Source: Setaria digitata
Taxonomy: Eukaryota; Nematoda; Chromadorea; Rhabditida; Setariidae
Assembly (NCBI GenBank): GCA_003640385.1
Contig: RCAB01000063.1
Span: 145,501-209,500, forward strand
DNA length: 64,000 nucleotides
Direction: 5' to 3'
The notes under the pieces were generated by a model. That model was not told the origin of the DNA. It did not search any database and saw only the letters and a list, made by a program, of their open reading frames with translations. Shown in pieces: positions 38,501 to 50,807 of the stretch. Every line of letters starts with the position of its first letter. The first letter of the stretch is position 1. Position numbers and translations under genes: made by a program.

Positions 38501-39991
38501 TTCTGTGCACTCGCTTCACTTGACACCTGTAAATGCGTTTATCTTACTAAAGTCTTGGAATAATAAGCAAAAACGATCACCGAAATAGATCTCCCGTAAA
38601 CTCCAGGGAACAACCACTTTTCCCTTTTCGATTAACAAGGACACATTCAGGGAACCATGAAATATGATTCAAGGAGACAATTTAAAACGCTAAATGGATG
38701 TCTTGAAGTGAAAGATTTTTCGGCTCACTGAAAAAAACAAAATTCATTTGCACCAGAAAACCTACTTCCTGTCTCGATACTCGCAATGAAAGCTTGAGAT
38801 CGTCCTTCTGCTCCACGGAGTACCTTGTTGAGGTAGCCTGAGATATAATACTTCCATTTCGACCTGAGCTCTCTCTGAAAATTAACTGCGTTTATTTCCT
38901 TCCAAAGCAGAAGTGAAAATGAAGATGGAGAAAGTCCATTTAAAGCATCATGAAATTTTAAAAACTAGAGTCAGATTCAAAAGACTCATTTAAAATGTAA
39001 AGACTTTCAAAAATTTGAATCAGTTATGTATCGGAAGCACTGCTTAATTTCATGGTTAAAACAAACTTAGGTGAGGCTATTGGTGTGGATAATCGTCGAT
39101 ACGGTGGTGAAAGAATAGGCATTTCCAGACGTGGTGAAACGACACGATGGGGAGGAGAAAGCAGAAATGATTGACATTCGTCGCTAGAGCTTGAATTCAT
39201 ATGATAACCATGTTTGGAACGCATATGATGCCCATAGCCGACATCTTTTAAAATCAAGCCACACTTCTAGAAAGAAATCCCACTTCATAAGAGATGTGGA
39301 CTGTACGGAAACAAATAAAAGAAAAAAAGATATAGTTATGCATGCATTCTGCACCACACGTACACAATGAACAATTCACAGCGCTAGAGGATTAACCTTG
39401 CAATTGATAAGCAGCATGGATTCGAGTTCAATGCTAGGATAAAAGCCGTAACAAACTGCTTCTGAAAAATATACTGCATAATGAAATCGATATGATCGTA
39501 AAAGAAAAAAAAAAACTGTAGGAATCGCCGTTTTCTCTAATTTGTCCTGATTCGATTACAATAAGCAATGTAATTTTTAAGCTGATCCATCAATATTCAA
39601 TATTTCGGCCACAACAGCGGGAAACAACTCCCAGAAACCGAAAACCACCTACCCACTGCAGTAATACCATAATACCACATTACTGAATGAATAAGATTTA
39701 TGTTCAGTTCTATTCATGCCCTAATCCGGCTACTGTTTAAGCTTTAACGATTTGCATAGATCAGTGTCCCTCCAACTTGGCATAAAATCTTGAAAAACAT
39801 TTCTCGCGACATAACAAAATCAACCATAAAGAGGAAAAGAAATAAAATGAAATTAACTTACTCTGCGACGGCATTGCAGCAGCATCGGAATTTGTACCGG
39901 GAGCAGCCGTCAAACCACGTGTCTGGGTTACACGTTGCCACGTTTCCCAGTCGAGTCCCACCAAAGTGGCATCGCTGTCCTCTATCGACAT
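33051..39991 (-). CDS. Ataxin-7-like protein (N-terminal zinc finger), mostly disordered
   Basis: Seventeen exons join in phase to about 1,109 residues: 39991-39862, 39461-39397, 39266-39067, 38874-38766, 38526-38325, 38110-37729, 37421-36951, 36724-36550, 36322-36252, 36169-36008, 35928-35804, 35691-35532, 35241-35013, 34778-34616, 34496-34320, 34124-33942, 33376-33051. The N-terminus has LDWETWQRV, then YGFYPSIELESMLLINC and a C-x2-C...H-x4-H finger (Cys64, Cys67, His79, His84). This order (W..W, [FY]GxYP, LV.C..C...H) matches the first zinc finger of ataxin-7 proteins, which anchor the deubiquitinase module in SAGA. The second, SCA7, zinc domain (CGV...CTRSLTC) was not found. The rest is low-complexity, rich in Ser, Pro, Asn, Gln and charge, with a basic patch KDKKGKKRRRDSSDEDNF that could be a nuclear signal. 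Exon 8 ends in a GC donor (TTTCG|GCAAGT). The family call is an inference from a short motif. Confidence 0.8.
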
Positions 39992-40170
39992 AATTGTTCA
40001 CAGAAGAATGACCAGTAACAACGAATAATTTAAAATCGAAATTTGAATGGAATTCCAGTTTATTCTCGGTTTTGGTTATCACAAACATTTCGTATAAACA
40101 GTCACCATTAGAAATAATATATAAATAATCATGGTGTAGCACGATGCCCCCATCAGTACTGGAGGATAAG
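39862..40170 (-). other. First exon of the ataxin-7-like gene with splice acceptor before the start
   Basis: On the minus strand TTTTTACTTTCAG ends at 40171, and the exon runs from 40170 through the ATG at 39991. An acceptor about 180 bases before the ATG with no coding exon seen further upstream fits spliced-leader addition or a 5' UTR intron. A second open frame overlaps this exon but is interrupted in the next one. Confidence 0.5.
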
Positions 40171-40591
40171 CTGAAAGTAAAAAGCAACTGGAAATACCAT
40201 CAAAATGAAATGTTCAAAATAATGCATTTACGAGATTATCGACAATATTCTCATAAAAAAATAGTACTACTAACCTAGAAGTTAGCTCAGTGACACAAAT
40301 TAAGAGATTTAAAAGTCATAATAAATAATTGAATAAATAAATGTCCTTAAATAACAGCATCTGAGGAATAACAAAGTATTAATATCAACAATGATCGTGT
40401 ATACGAAGTATTAGCTTCAGCAAAGTATTCTTCCATCCCATATTCCTATCCTACATTTTCCATTCACCTATATTCACATTTAATTCAGGTCCTAAACTAC
40501 AAACAAATTTTTCCCATTCAAGTTAAAAGTCGATGAAATCATAGGAACGTAAGAGAGTTAGCAACCTGTAATTATCCAATATAGACGTTTA

Positions 40592-40602
40592 CACGTGACG
40601 TG
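40592..40602. promoter_or_regulatory. E-box/CRE composite upstream of the ataxin-7-like gene
   Basis: CACGTGACGTG combines a CACGTG E-box with an overlapping TGACGTG CRE-like half. It lies about 420 bases upstream of the 5' acceptor of the ataxin-7-like gene, where a promoter would be expected. Binding is not shown; short motifs occur by chance, though less often in sequence this A+T-rich. Confidence 0.3.
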
Positions 40603-41399
40603 TTGATTCTACGACGATAGCTACTTGCGTCACAAATTCATCCCAGCAGCTCCAAGTATGATTTATTCGGCTGGTCCTATCTGTATGTGGCATTCCGTTA
40701 CTTCATGCCATGCGTTTCATCCATACAAAGAGAAGAGAAGAGGTAGGGAGAAAAGAATGAAATGATTGGAATGGGAATGAGAGAGATTACGCCATCCGTC
40801 TCTGGGCAACCTTCACAAGAAAGCCGTGAATAGGCCAGTTTAGTGTTTTTTTTTTTTTTTTTTTCTTTTTAAAGTTTGGAAGAAAGGAAGTGAAATTTCG
40901 ATGATTCTTTTTGTTACACAGAGCTCATGTGCTCACTTTCAATTCTTCTTTCCCCATAATTTTGTCATTTCTATGAGTTCTGATAACTTCAACTCGTACA
41001 CGTAAATTTAGCTTCAATACAATAATTCACATCGGTGCACATCAATTCAGTTTCTTCCAGTAAGTTCAGTTCGATAAAGATAAGTCCAATTTGTGCATAG
41101 AGCTTCAATTCGTATACGTTTAACTGGTAAACTTAGATTATTCAATTCTAATTTGAAATTTTTTTTCTGGTGGTCAACATTATTGCAGCTACCTGTTACA
41201 GTTCCGTGATAATTAAATGAAGCAAGATAGCTTCTCTTGCTAATACTACAAGTAAACTACCGATATGTCTTATTATTACCTGATTCATGAAATCTTTCAC
41301 TTCTCTTGTAAACGAAATCCATAGGAAGGGTGTTAGAAAAGAAAGTTAATTTATCCTTTTTAAATCTGTCACAAAGAACCACAAAACGGATACATAACC

Positions 41400-42500
41400 A
41401 TGGTTCTGGAAGGAGCAAAAAGAGATTGGGGATTTTTTAACCAACCAATACATCTGCTGACTTCATGAATGCGTGCGTATACGTAGAAGCAATGATAGAC
41501 GTCACGCATTTAACGCGTGCTACTAAATCTGACATGAGGAGGAAGTAACTTTTCCCATTAATCTCATTCTAAAACTGTTAAATTTCAATTTTAATGTGGC
41601 AACCGCCTTCACCGGCCAATCTTATCGGTAAACACTTCAGGAACAGAAAACAAACCGACAGTCACACTACAAATACAGTAATCCCACAAAGTTTTCGGTA
41701 TAATGCTGCCGAATGGTACCATCCCAATATTTGTCTGTTCGTCGTAGCTTGTCCTTTAATTGTCGACGAGAAGCAACTCGTCCAGTAGCAGTATGGATTC
41801 CGGAAAACTTGGCGAACACAGTATGAGAGGATCGTAAACTTCGAAAAGTATAAGATATGGGAATCCATAATATGACAATAATTGTAGATTCGATGAAAAT
41901 CAGTTAGCCTTTCGGGAGAATGACATCCGGAAACTGTTGCACGACCGCGTAACTTAGCCATGCGGTAAAGGACTAGTGAATAATATATGTGATACCCCGC
42001 GCTCCCGCTCTCCGGTATGAATCCTGGGGACTCTTCCTCCCACCCGATTCCCCCTACCCTCATTCCCTTGTCTCGGGACGCAACGCACTACGCTCGCACT
42101 ACACCAACGCATATTCTTCTCACTGCTATAAACTGTTGCAGCGCGGGTCTTGTAGCTCATACGCATAGTTGGGTTACTGTAAGGCTCAAGTCAAAATATG
42201 AGGGCATCAGGTGGAGGTATGTGGTAATGGTATAGTGATGGGGTCATCCGATTTGTCGGCAGATATTTTGGGTCGTAGATCATCAGTTCAACGCTCTGTG
42301 ATTAGCATTCTTCAACATAACATGCTTTAAAGGGACCAGTGGCTTACTTGGTGGCATGTAGTTTACTAGCTGGGCCGCATTAAATGACAAGGTTAACTGC
42401 GCCAGTGATATGGTTATTGGTTAGGACCGACGGTATACCACTCTGTGATGATTCATATTCCCTGGTAATTTAAAATATATCTATATCAGTCTGCACTGGA
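41400..42500. repeat. Possible dispersed-repeat or retroposon relic, G+C-richer than surroundings
   Basis: Base composition changes sharply to mixed sequence, with overlapping open frames on both strands (133 codons on minus at 41662-42063, 72 on plus at 42017-42235). No transposase, reverse transcriptase or terminal repeat was recognised. Overlapping open frames without domains are typical of G+C-richer non-coding DNA in a low-G+C genome. An embedded segment resembles a pol III promoter. A copy count in the genome would decide. Confidence 0.35.
42227..42294 (+). other. tRNA-like segment (A-box/B-box pair), not a functional tRNA
   Basis: TGGTATAGTGATGGGG resembles the D-arm/A-box of tRNAs, and GTTCAACGC fits the B-box consensus about 50 bases later, with a possible stem CCGA-TTTG-TCGG between. 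Acceptor-stem pairing was not found, so this is not annotated as a tRNA. It could be the head of a tRNA-derived SINE. Confidence 0.3.
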
Positions 42501-45500
42501 TATCAGGCAAACACAGCATTAGCAAATTAACAAAAATGTTGCTATCTATATTTTCTCTTGGGATGATATGTGCGAACTGTTCAGATGATCAGTACAATTA
42601 TACCTGGAGCAGTTATTTCAGATTCTAGGTAGGTGAATCTTGGAAGGGAGGATGGATAAACGTATGTAATATAGTGAAACAGGTGGTCATCTTAGGTAAG
42701 GATAAACAAAGATACAAATATATGGTGGAGGTAAGGTCAAAGAGGAAGAACCACAGCGCCGTACTTTTGAAAAAATTGTAAATGGTTCGCAGTCTAGATT
42801 CTGACTTTTTTTTTTAACTAAAAGGTGGGACTTTTACGGAGAGGTCGAACTAAATATGTATTACCATCCTTTGACCCTATCTCTGTTGACCTCATTTTCC
42901 AGTGATTGTCTTACCTTTACTGCAGATCCCACCTTCTTTTTTACTTAAGAAAGTAAGGGATGTTAAGGAAATCAATAGAATGAAAACTTGCTTAGATTTC
43001 AAGAGTTTTTTTTTGCGAAAAGCAAACAAGTATACTCAGCTTCAATGTACAATCAAGTTAAAATGAAAGATTTTTGTTTTTATCAATCAAATCCTATTGG
43101 TCATTTCAGTTCTGTGCTTTGGTTTGAATAGGTACCAATTAGATTAAATTTAGGAGCTGAATTTTTGAAATATTGTAAAAAAAAAGCATCAGTTGGCAGC
43201 GTGAAATCTATAAATTGTGCCGTGAGCGTATTCGTATCATTCGAATGGTGAAACAGTTGATGATAGAAGTGAACTCTTATCATTCAGAAGATCAGTCGTC
43301 CAGAATCAACAGTGTTTGCAAATATTTGTTCATTTTGTTTGTAAAATTTCGACAAAACAACAATGAGCTTAATATTTGGTTATTTTCATTTGCTGTTGTT
43401 ATGAAAACAAATGATTCATACATTAAAAAAAAAAACGGTCCTTCAGAATCTCCATTTACTAGCTAGCCATAATAAGCATTAAGGCATCAGGCAGCAAATG
43501 ATTAGTGATTCGTTCATCGATTCATTAGTTAACAATTAATTAAGGTGCTCTTTCATGAACTAATACAGGTAATCTCACTCCTCATGCTGCTCCTTCAAAT
43601 GTTTAACTATTGAAATGGAATCAATTTTGCTGTTCAAAATAATTGTGTAAGATGTTTTTGAGGATTAGGAGACGTAAGACAGGACCAAAAAAGGATTGAG
43701 GAATTTTCAAACTAGTCAGTTTCACATTTGATTTTTCTTTTTTTTAAATTATCAATGAAATTTGTTATTGCATCATCAATGGGCAGTTAATACTTTTAGT
43801 AATATTACCAATATTGCAGCGAATTGTGGTTCCTTTCGGCGAATTTAATTCAATTATATTTGAAGACATCTAATTTTATAAATATTTGCAGAACGAAATG
43901 GAAGTGATATAAATGAATTTTGATACATTTTGCGTCGGCTTTTATTCGCACATCTGTCTTTTTGAAACATTATCCTCTTACATTATCACTGATACTAATT
44001 AATTTAAGCACTATTTCCAGTAAAGTCTTTGAAAATTTCTGACGGAATTCCTAAGACTAGACACAAATTATCTATCGGAAAGAAAATATCACACATGCAT
44101 TAATTGAAAATTTTGCAGGATGAAATCTTCCAAAAAAATTTTCCAAATCTGAAATAATAATTATATCACATATTAAACAGACATGAAAGATGAAGTTAGG
44201 AAGTTTGTTGAGACTTGATAAGTGTCGAACAAGTTTTTTTGACAAGCTATCAAAAATTCTATCAATTATCAGTTAACATTTCACAAGTGATCCATGCATT
44301 ATTGCATGTTGTCAAGTCGAGAGTTACAGTACCTTTGCATTCCAGGTAAACGACATTTACCAGCAGTGGTGAAAAACCTTTGCACAACAAGCTCACTTAT
44401 AGAATTTTTAATTATTCCTCGGTAATTATTTGGACACCAAATTTTGCCGATTGTCAAAAATAATTCAAAGAATTTGGTGTCTATTAAACAATCTTTTTTC
44501 CACTAATAAAACAAATTAGAGTATTTTGATTTTTTCTTTCAACATTTATAATGACATTTAAAATTCCAACGCCCTTAATAATTTTTATGTATCAAAAAAA
44601 ATCTCCTTTCAAAAAAAAAAAGAAAACAGTTCATTTTAATTTTATGCGGAATATAATTACGCAATTCAGTGATTTAGTTCTGCTAATTCATTAAATTTTA
44701 ATGAACAAAGTGCTGTGCAATGATGCAACAGTAAATGAATACATCAGAATTATAATTAGATGAAAGTAGGGATAGATTAGACACTATAATGCTGCTGTTT
44801 GACATATTCTGTGATTTTTTTTTTTTCAGTCTGTTACTTATCACAAAATTGTTGATTGCATGAAAATGATAAACAAATGTTCAATGATAAAATATTTTGT
44901 AAAAAGTTAAAAATATAAAATAAACAACTAGGAATTATGTTAGATGCCAAAAATTACAGTCATAACACAACGTTTGAAATATCCATTATTTCATTTATAA
45001 TATTTTAAGAATCTAAAAGACTGAAAGAAAAATAAAAGAACTGTTATGGTAATGCAGAAAATTTACTCACCAAAAATTTAGAAACTTACAAAAAAAAAAA
45101 TTCTGTTAATCGATTTAATTTTAACAAATAACTCAGTAACAGTGAATCCATTCCCTTCTATTACGAATGACCTCAAAATTACAAATCTATTTAATTTCAA
45201 TGTAAATTACTTCATAACTATTAATCGATTTAATTTTTATCATAAATGATTACGATAGCAATAGAATTAAACATGAACATTTTCATATTATTAATCCGTT
45301 TTGGTTATCTAGTCCATAACTTTATAAACTTCCACTTATATATTTCAAATTTTTTCATAAATTTAGATTCCTAAGCAACTTTTAATTGAAGTTTTCTTGC
45401 AACTATTTTATTCTTCCTTTAAAAACAGCATGCAGAATGCAAAGCATATTTATATTAGAATACAAAGCATGCTTTGGATGTTTTGTTAAACAGCAACCAA

Positions 45501-48500
45501 ATAACTAAATCACGTAACCAAATATAAAAATTATATAACAGAATAAGCAAATCAATTAATAGAATATTTCGATTAAAACGGTTGACTCTGTAAATTTGTT
45601 TCGGGATAATTATCGGTGTTTTGTTTTGAAGTAATGCCATGGCCAGTAGTGAGAGTGATTAGATAACTAGTTTTAATTCAGTAATTAGGAATGGCGATGT
45701 TTAAGGTTTGAAAACGATTCCGAGTTGGCTCTTCAGGTAACTGAGAACCATTTTTGTGCAATGATTAGTTGCAAATTATTCACCAACATAAATTTTTTAT
45801 CATCGTTTCTTATCGATTTCCATTGATAAAATTGTTGCGAAAAATTTGAATTTGTGGTATTTATAATACATATTGGTCTGCATTTAATATTAGTTCTCTA
45901 ATTCACACTTTGGATATTTTCTTTTTAATTTAATGAATGAAATTAATCTTGTAAGAGAACTAATCATCAGGCCTTATCACTGTAACAAAACAATGATTCT
46001 TTAACTTATTCATAGAGATTTTATTTCATCAAACGTCGTTTAATTTTATTAGCACTCGTTCAGTCATATTTCCTTCAGTTATTTAATAACTAAAATACTT
46101 TTACTACTAATAATTTGTTATGATTATGATACAGCAATTTTTCGAAAATTTTATTTTTAGAATCACTGATTTATTTAATCAATTTAAAGTTTAATATCCC
46201 TTTATCTCTGCATAGTATTCGTGCACTTAGTGCTTCGATGATAGTAATTCATAATGGCTACCATATTGAAAAATCAAAAAATTTAGCAAAGTCGAAAATA
46301 AAAATGAAAAAAATGGTAGCAAAGTGAATGTTTCGAGCATATATTTAAAAAAGATATCTTTATATACTACTAAGCCATTTACTAAACTTAGTTAAAAATT
46401 TATTAAAAACCTAAAATTATTTAAATATATTTAGCTAGAATTAAGGTATACGTGTCCATTTACTCTTATGTTTTCAGTATAATGCATTTTACTTTCGATC
46501 GAATTAAACATTCTTTTGTCATTATTAACGAAAGTAATTTGCCTTAATTAATTTGTGCTTCTGGAATAAGCAGAAAATTCTCTTTCTCGAGCGTGAATCT
46601 CATAACAAAATTTCTTTTGCTTTAAATTTTCTGAATTATTAAATTACGTACAGTTCTATCAGTACCTGATTTTAAAATGTAATATTACTTAATTTTTGCA
46701 TTCAAACACACTCAAAAGACTTCAAATATTTTAATAAATTTACCAAATATAATCGATATTCAATGTAGTACGTACATCCACTTCACTCTTCTGAATTTTC
46801 AGCAGTTTCTCGAGAATATATTATCGTTTCTTTTTTTTTTTTAGACATATTCTTATTCAAGTATATTGTTATCTAAAATATATTGGTATTCGAACAAAAC
46901 AATCTCTCCCTTTTTTTTTATAGTAATCAAATAGCGATAATAATCGAAAAACAGGAAAAGTCATAGAGAATATTTTGCTGGAAAAAGTAGATAAATCTGA
47001 ACATTGTTGCATAACTATCATAGGCTAAAATCATCCTTACAGCAGAGATATATAAGTTCAACCCAGTTATGCGACATTTTTTCTAAGATTGAAAATTTAT
47101 TCACATCTTTAAATTAATGGAATTTTTGAACTTTTTATGTTTTTCTATGCCATATTTTCATATACATTAATCATAATAGCTATATTACTGTTGTTGTTGA
47201 TTAAAGTGGCATATTAAAATGCATCAAATTCTAAAGAAATCTGGTGTCATTGCATTTTTAATTAAATTAAGTTTTCTTATCAATGGCTTATGATCTATCC
47301 ACTAACACATTATTGAATATAGGTTAGGTCTGGCTTAATTTTTCTAAAACTTTTGCATAATTATACAATTTCATCTACAGTGATATTCAATCATTTTTTT
47401 TTTTTGTACTTTGAATTTTCCTTATCAGTATATTAACCAATAAGTATATTTACTAACAAATATTTTTTAAACATTCTTAATAAGTAATTACAATTAAGAG
47501 GTTAAGTTTTAAGACGAGATAGATGTTTAAATATTATTAACTTTCAATCATCTGAAATGATATTATTTTTACATAATCTTCTTCCAAGGACTATAAAAAA
47601 AAATTAAAAAAAAGCCTATCAATAAGTGAGAACAGAAATGCTTTGTAGGATAATTTACATTGCATAGGGGAAACAGACAAAACTCATGAGCATATTATTC
47701 ATTCAGCTTAGTTTTTTCCAATTTCCTTTCCTCCTTCAATATTTCTTCCCAAAACTTATGCTTTATCAACTGATAACAATAAGCAGCATATTATTTATTC
47801 ATAGATTAGAAGCTTAAATGGAACATGTTTTTCATAAATTTCAGTAAAACAATAATTTATATAGCATTTTTTTTTTCAGTGAAAGAGAATGTGAGAAGCA
47901 GTGAAAAATTTGTTTCCTTGAAAAAAAAAAAATTTTTTTTTTAGAACGTTATTTAACTCCTAGCTTAGTTATCATCAGAAGTGTTTAGTTATTCTGTCAT
48001 GATTTGCCTTCAGGTTGAGATGAACAGCTGCACAATGAACATGACTGAATATGCAGTCATTTTTCGAGCTCGATTATAGATCTTCCAAGATATACACTAA
48101 ATTTATCTCAATTCATTCTGTTCAATCTTAGCGGAACAGTTAGTAGAATGATTGGTTTAGTCTAATTAACGGCGCTATTATGTTTTTTTTATAGGAATAC
48201 CATTGTTATTTTCGAACCAAGAGAAGCATTTCAGGTGAGGTTCAAATAAAATGGAAATTAAAATTACACTATTTAAAACAAATTTTTTGCTACTAAATCA
48301 TATTAGTAAAGATTAATTTATGAATTTGTAAATTCTAAATTTTGGATTTTTATTACTCTAACTTATTTTCTTTTTCCTGTCCACTTTCCTTTTTTTTTTT
48401 TTTTTATTTCAATATGATGCCATATTGTTCAGACAGCTGTGTAATCCATACTGCGTTAAGTTCGATGCACATTTTGCTGCACCCATCTAAGTTTTATAAA

Positions 48501-50750
48501 TATGTAGGACTGATAGTTTTCCTAGCTTGAGAAAATGGATGGTGCTAGGTAGAGAGGAGGTCGAGAAAATGACTGTTAAAAATTTACTTCTCGAGAGTTT
48601 AATTTTTGCTTTTTATTTATCGTTTTTATTCACAAACCAGTGTTAAATACTGCTGAAATTTGAAATTCTGGTTGAAAATTCTCAACCGTTTACATCCTTC
48701 CTCTTTCGTTATTTCTCGTAAAAAAAAAAAAAAAAAAAAAAAAAATAATAATGTAATGTTGTGCTTCATTCATATCAGTTAAGTTTCAAATTCCAACTAA
48801 AATCCAATCAATAATTTAACATGCTTCAGCTATTTTTATTTGCTAGAGTTAAAATTTTAAAACTCTGAAGAGTACTTGAATTGTTGGACACTATCAGTTT
48901 TTCGGTTTGCTCTAAAAAAGTGATGTTTTTATTTCCTTTTTTAATTTTATTAAAAGCTAAAAAAAAAAACGAAAAAGTCTACTGAACTGTTTATAGGTTA
49001 TATAGGGGAAATCTTGGGAAAATCGTAAAATTCACTGCATAGAGGAATTGACGCTATTTACATTTTTTGCGCAATGGCTACATTTTTAAATTGTAAAATT
49101 TCCCAAATTTCAAGAAATTATCTGCTCCTGATATTGATCATTGTTCGTTAAATTATAACAAGAAATTATTGACTAATTATGGAGAAAATATATAAAAGTA
49201 ACATTGAGGTGCTAATATTTCAAGGATTTCTTTTTGAAAATTTTCATGCGACGATAATTAAAATAGGATTATAAGACTTATAAGTGATTCAGAAACTTTT
49301 GGAAGTGAAAATTCACCAATTAGGAGACTTTGTTCTTTCGAACTGTTATCTTAATTGTTATTTACAATAATAGTTATAATTTAAGGTATTTTTAACAAAA
49401 AAAAAAAAAAAAAAGAAGCAAAGTAATTGATGAAGTGTAGATAAGGTAACTTGATAAAGTTTACATCAACAACATGAAGGATTCCAATTTTTGTGATAAT
49501 TTTCATGGTTTTATTTACTTAAAATTTAAGTTAACGTGATGTCAGCTGTGAGTCTTTTCTTAAAAAATAAATCATCATTATTGATGAATATCGATCAAAT
49601 TCATTCTATATGTTAGGACTTTTTTCTTTCTTTTTCTTTCTTTTTTTTTTTTTTTTTTAAAAATAGGTTCATGATGTGAATCGAAAAAGAAAATGGTGAA
49701 GAAGATAAATCTTTTCAATTTAAATTTCATCTTGTTTTTCAAATTTGATTTCTTCTACTGTTAAATAGAAATTATTTACTTTGGGAAAAATGATAGATTA
49801 GGTTAAGAAAAAATCGCTTCGTGCGCGCAATTTCACATTTTTCTCGAAAACTTTTGATATGGACATTACATCTTTTTCTCTTTCAACTTATTTCTTTTTT
49901 TTTTTTGCAAATAAATTCTTATCTGTTACTTATTTGAACTGGTTTCAAAATTTTAACTTAAAGTTTGCTACCGTTTCAACTATTGTCTCGTTTTTCGTTA
50001 CTCAAATATTTACTCAATTCCAATCTTTCTTATTTTTCATTTCTCTTACTCTCCTACTTTTATTTTATTTTATTAATTTTAGTTATTACTAAAAATAAAA
50101 AAAAGGGAAGGAAAAAGAAGTGAAAGAAGTATAAACAAAAATAAATTAATAATTACACTAATTAGCAGAGAAATAAAAATTAGCAGAGAAATAAAAAAAA
50201 ATTTTTCGCCTTTTTTTTTACTTTTACAAAAATTTAGAATCAAAAGGGAAAAATATCTGCGTATTCTTTTCTTTGGTTAGCGTTTAGCTGAACATTTTAC
50301 TAAATAGCATAAATGACAAAAGAGAAAAGACGAAAGGATGCTTTAGCAACAATTGTCTGTTTCAATGTTTTAATGTTTTAAAATCGATTTTAAAATACTT
50401 TTGCGTTTTTTTTTCCTTCTCATTTTTTTTGAAATTGTTTTTCGTTCAACCCCTTAAAACTTACTCAATTAAATGATTAGTGAATTAATCGTTTTCTTAC
50501 AATGAAAACATTATTTGTTGAAATTCATAATGAAAGGTGGATACTAACACTGTTTTCAAGTGTAACGAACGAGATAGGCGATGGAAGAAAAACGGGACGA
50601 TGGGACTCACTGACAGGTAAATGAGTCAGGTATGTACGTCGAGAATGATTCTACGTGTAATACGTTGCAGATCATGAAATGTTTTCCTTTATTGTGTTTC
50701 ACTTATGAAGATGACGTCGTTAATGTTATTTAAATGAAATAAGTTAATTT

Positions 50751-50786
50751 TTTTATTTCATTTTATTTTATTTTATTTTATTTTTT
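50751..50786 (+). repeat. TTTTA pentanucleotide microsatellite
   Basis: About six copies of ATTTT/TTTTA just upstream of the glycogen synthase start. Simple repeat; it lies in the presumed 5' UTR or outron. Confidence 0.8.
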
Positions 50787-50807
50787 AAAGAAATAAACTT
50801 CATCCAG

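Larger units (their letters stand above)
39992..50807. other. Gene-poor block between ataxin-7-like and glycogen synthase genes
   Basis: Divergent intergenic region of nearly 11 kb. No exon could be supported on either strand. It holds the presumed promoters of both flanking genes, many homopolymer runs, a CACGTGACGTG element at 40592-40602, and one more G+C-rich patch at about 41.4-42.5 kb described separately. Confidence 0.6.

Noticed and set aside
39858..40187. 109-codon alternative frame overlapping the first ataxin-7-like exon
   Set aside because: Cannot be continued in phase into the following exons; the MSIEDS frame joins all 17 exons.
41662..42235. 133- and 72-codon frames in the compositional island as protein genes
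   Set aside because: They overlap on opposite strands, show no domains and have no flanking splice sites; a repeat relic is more likely.
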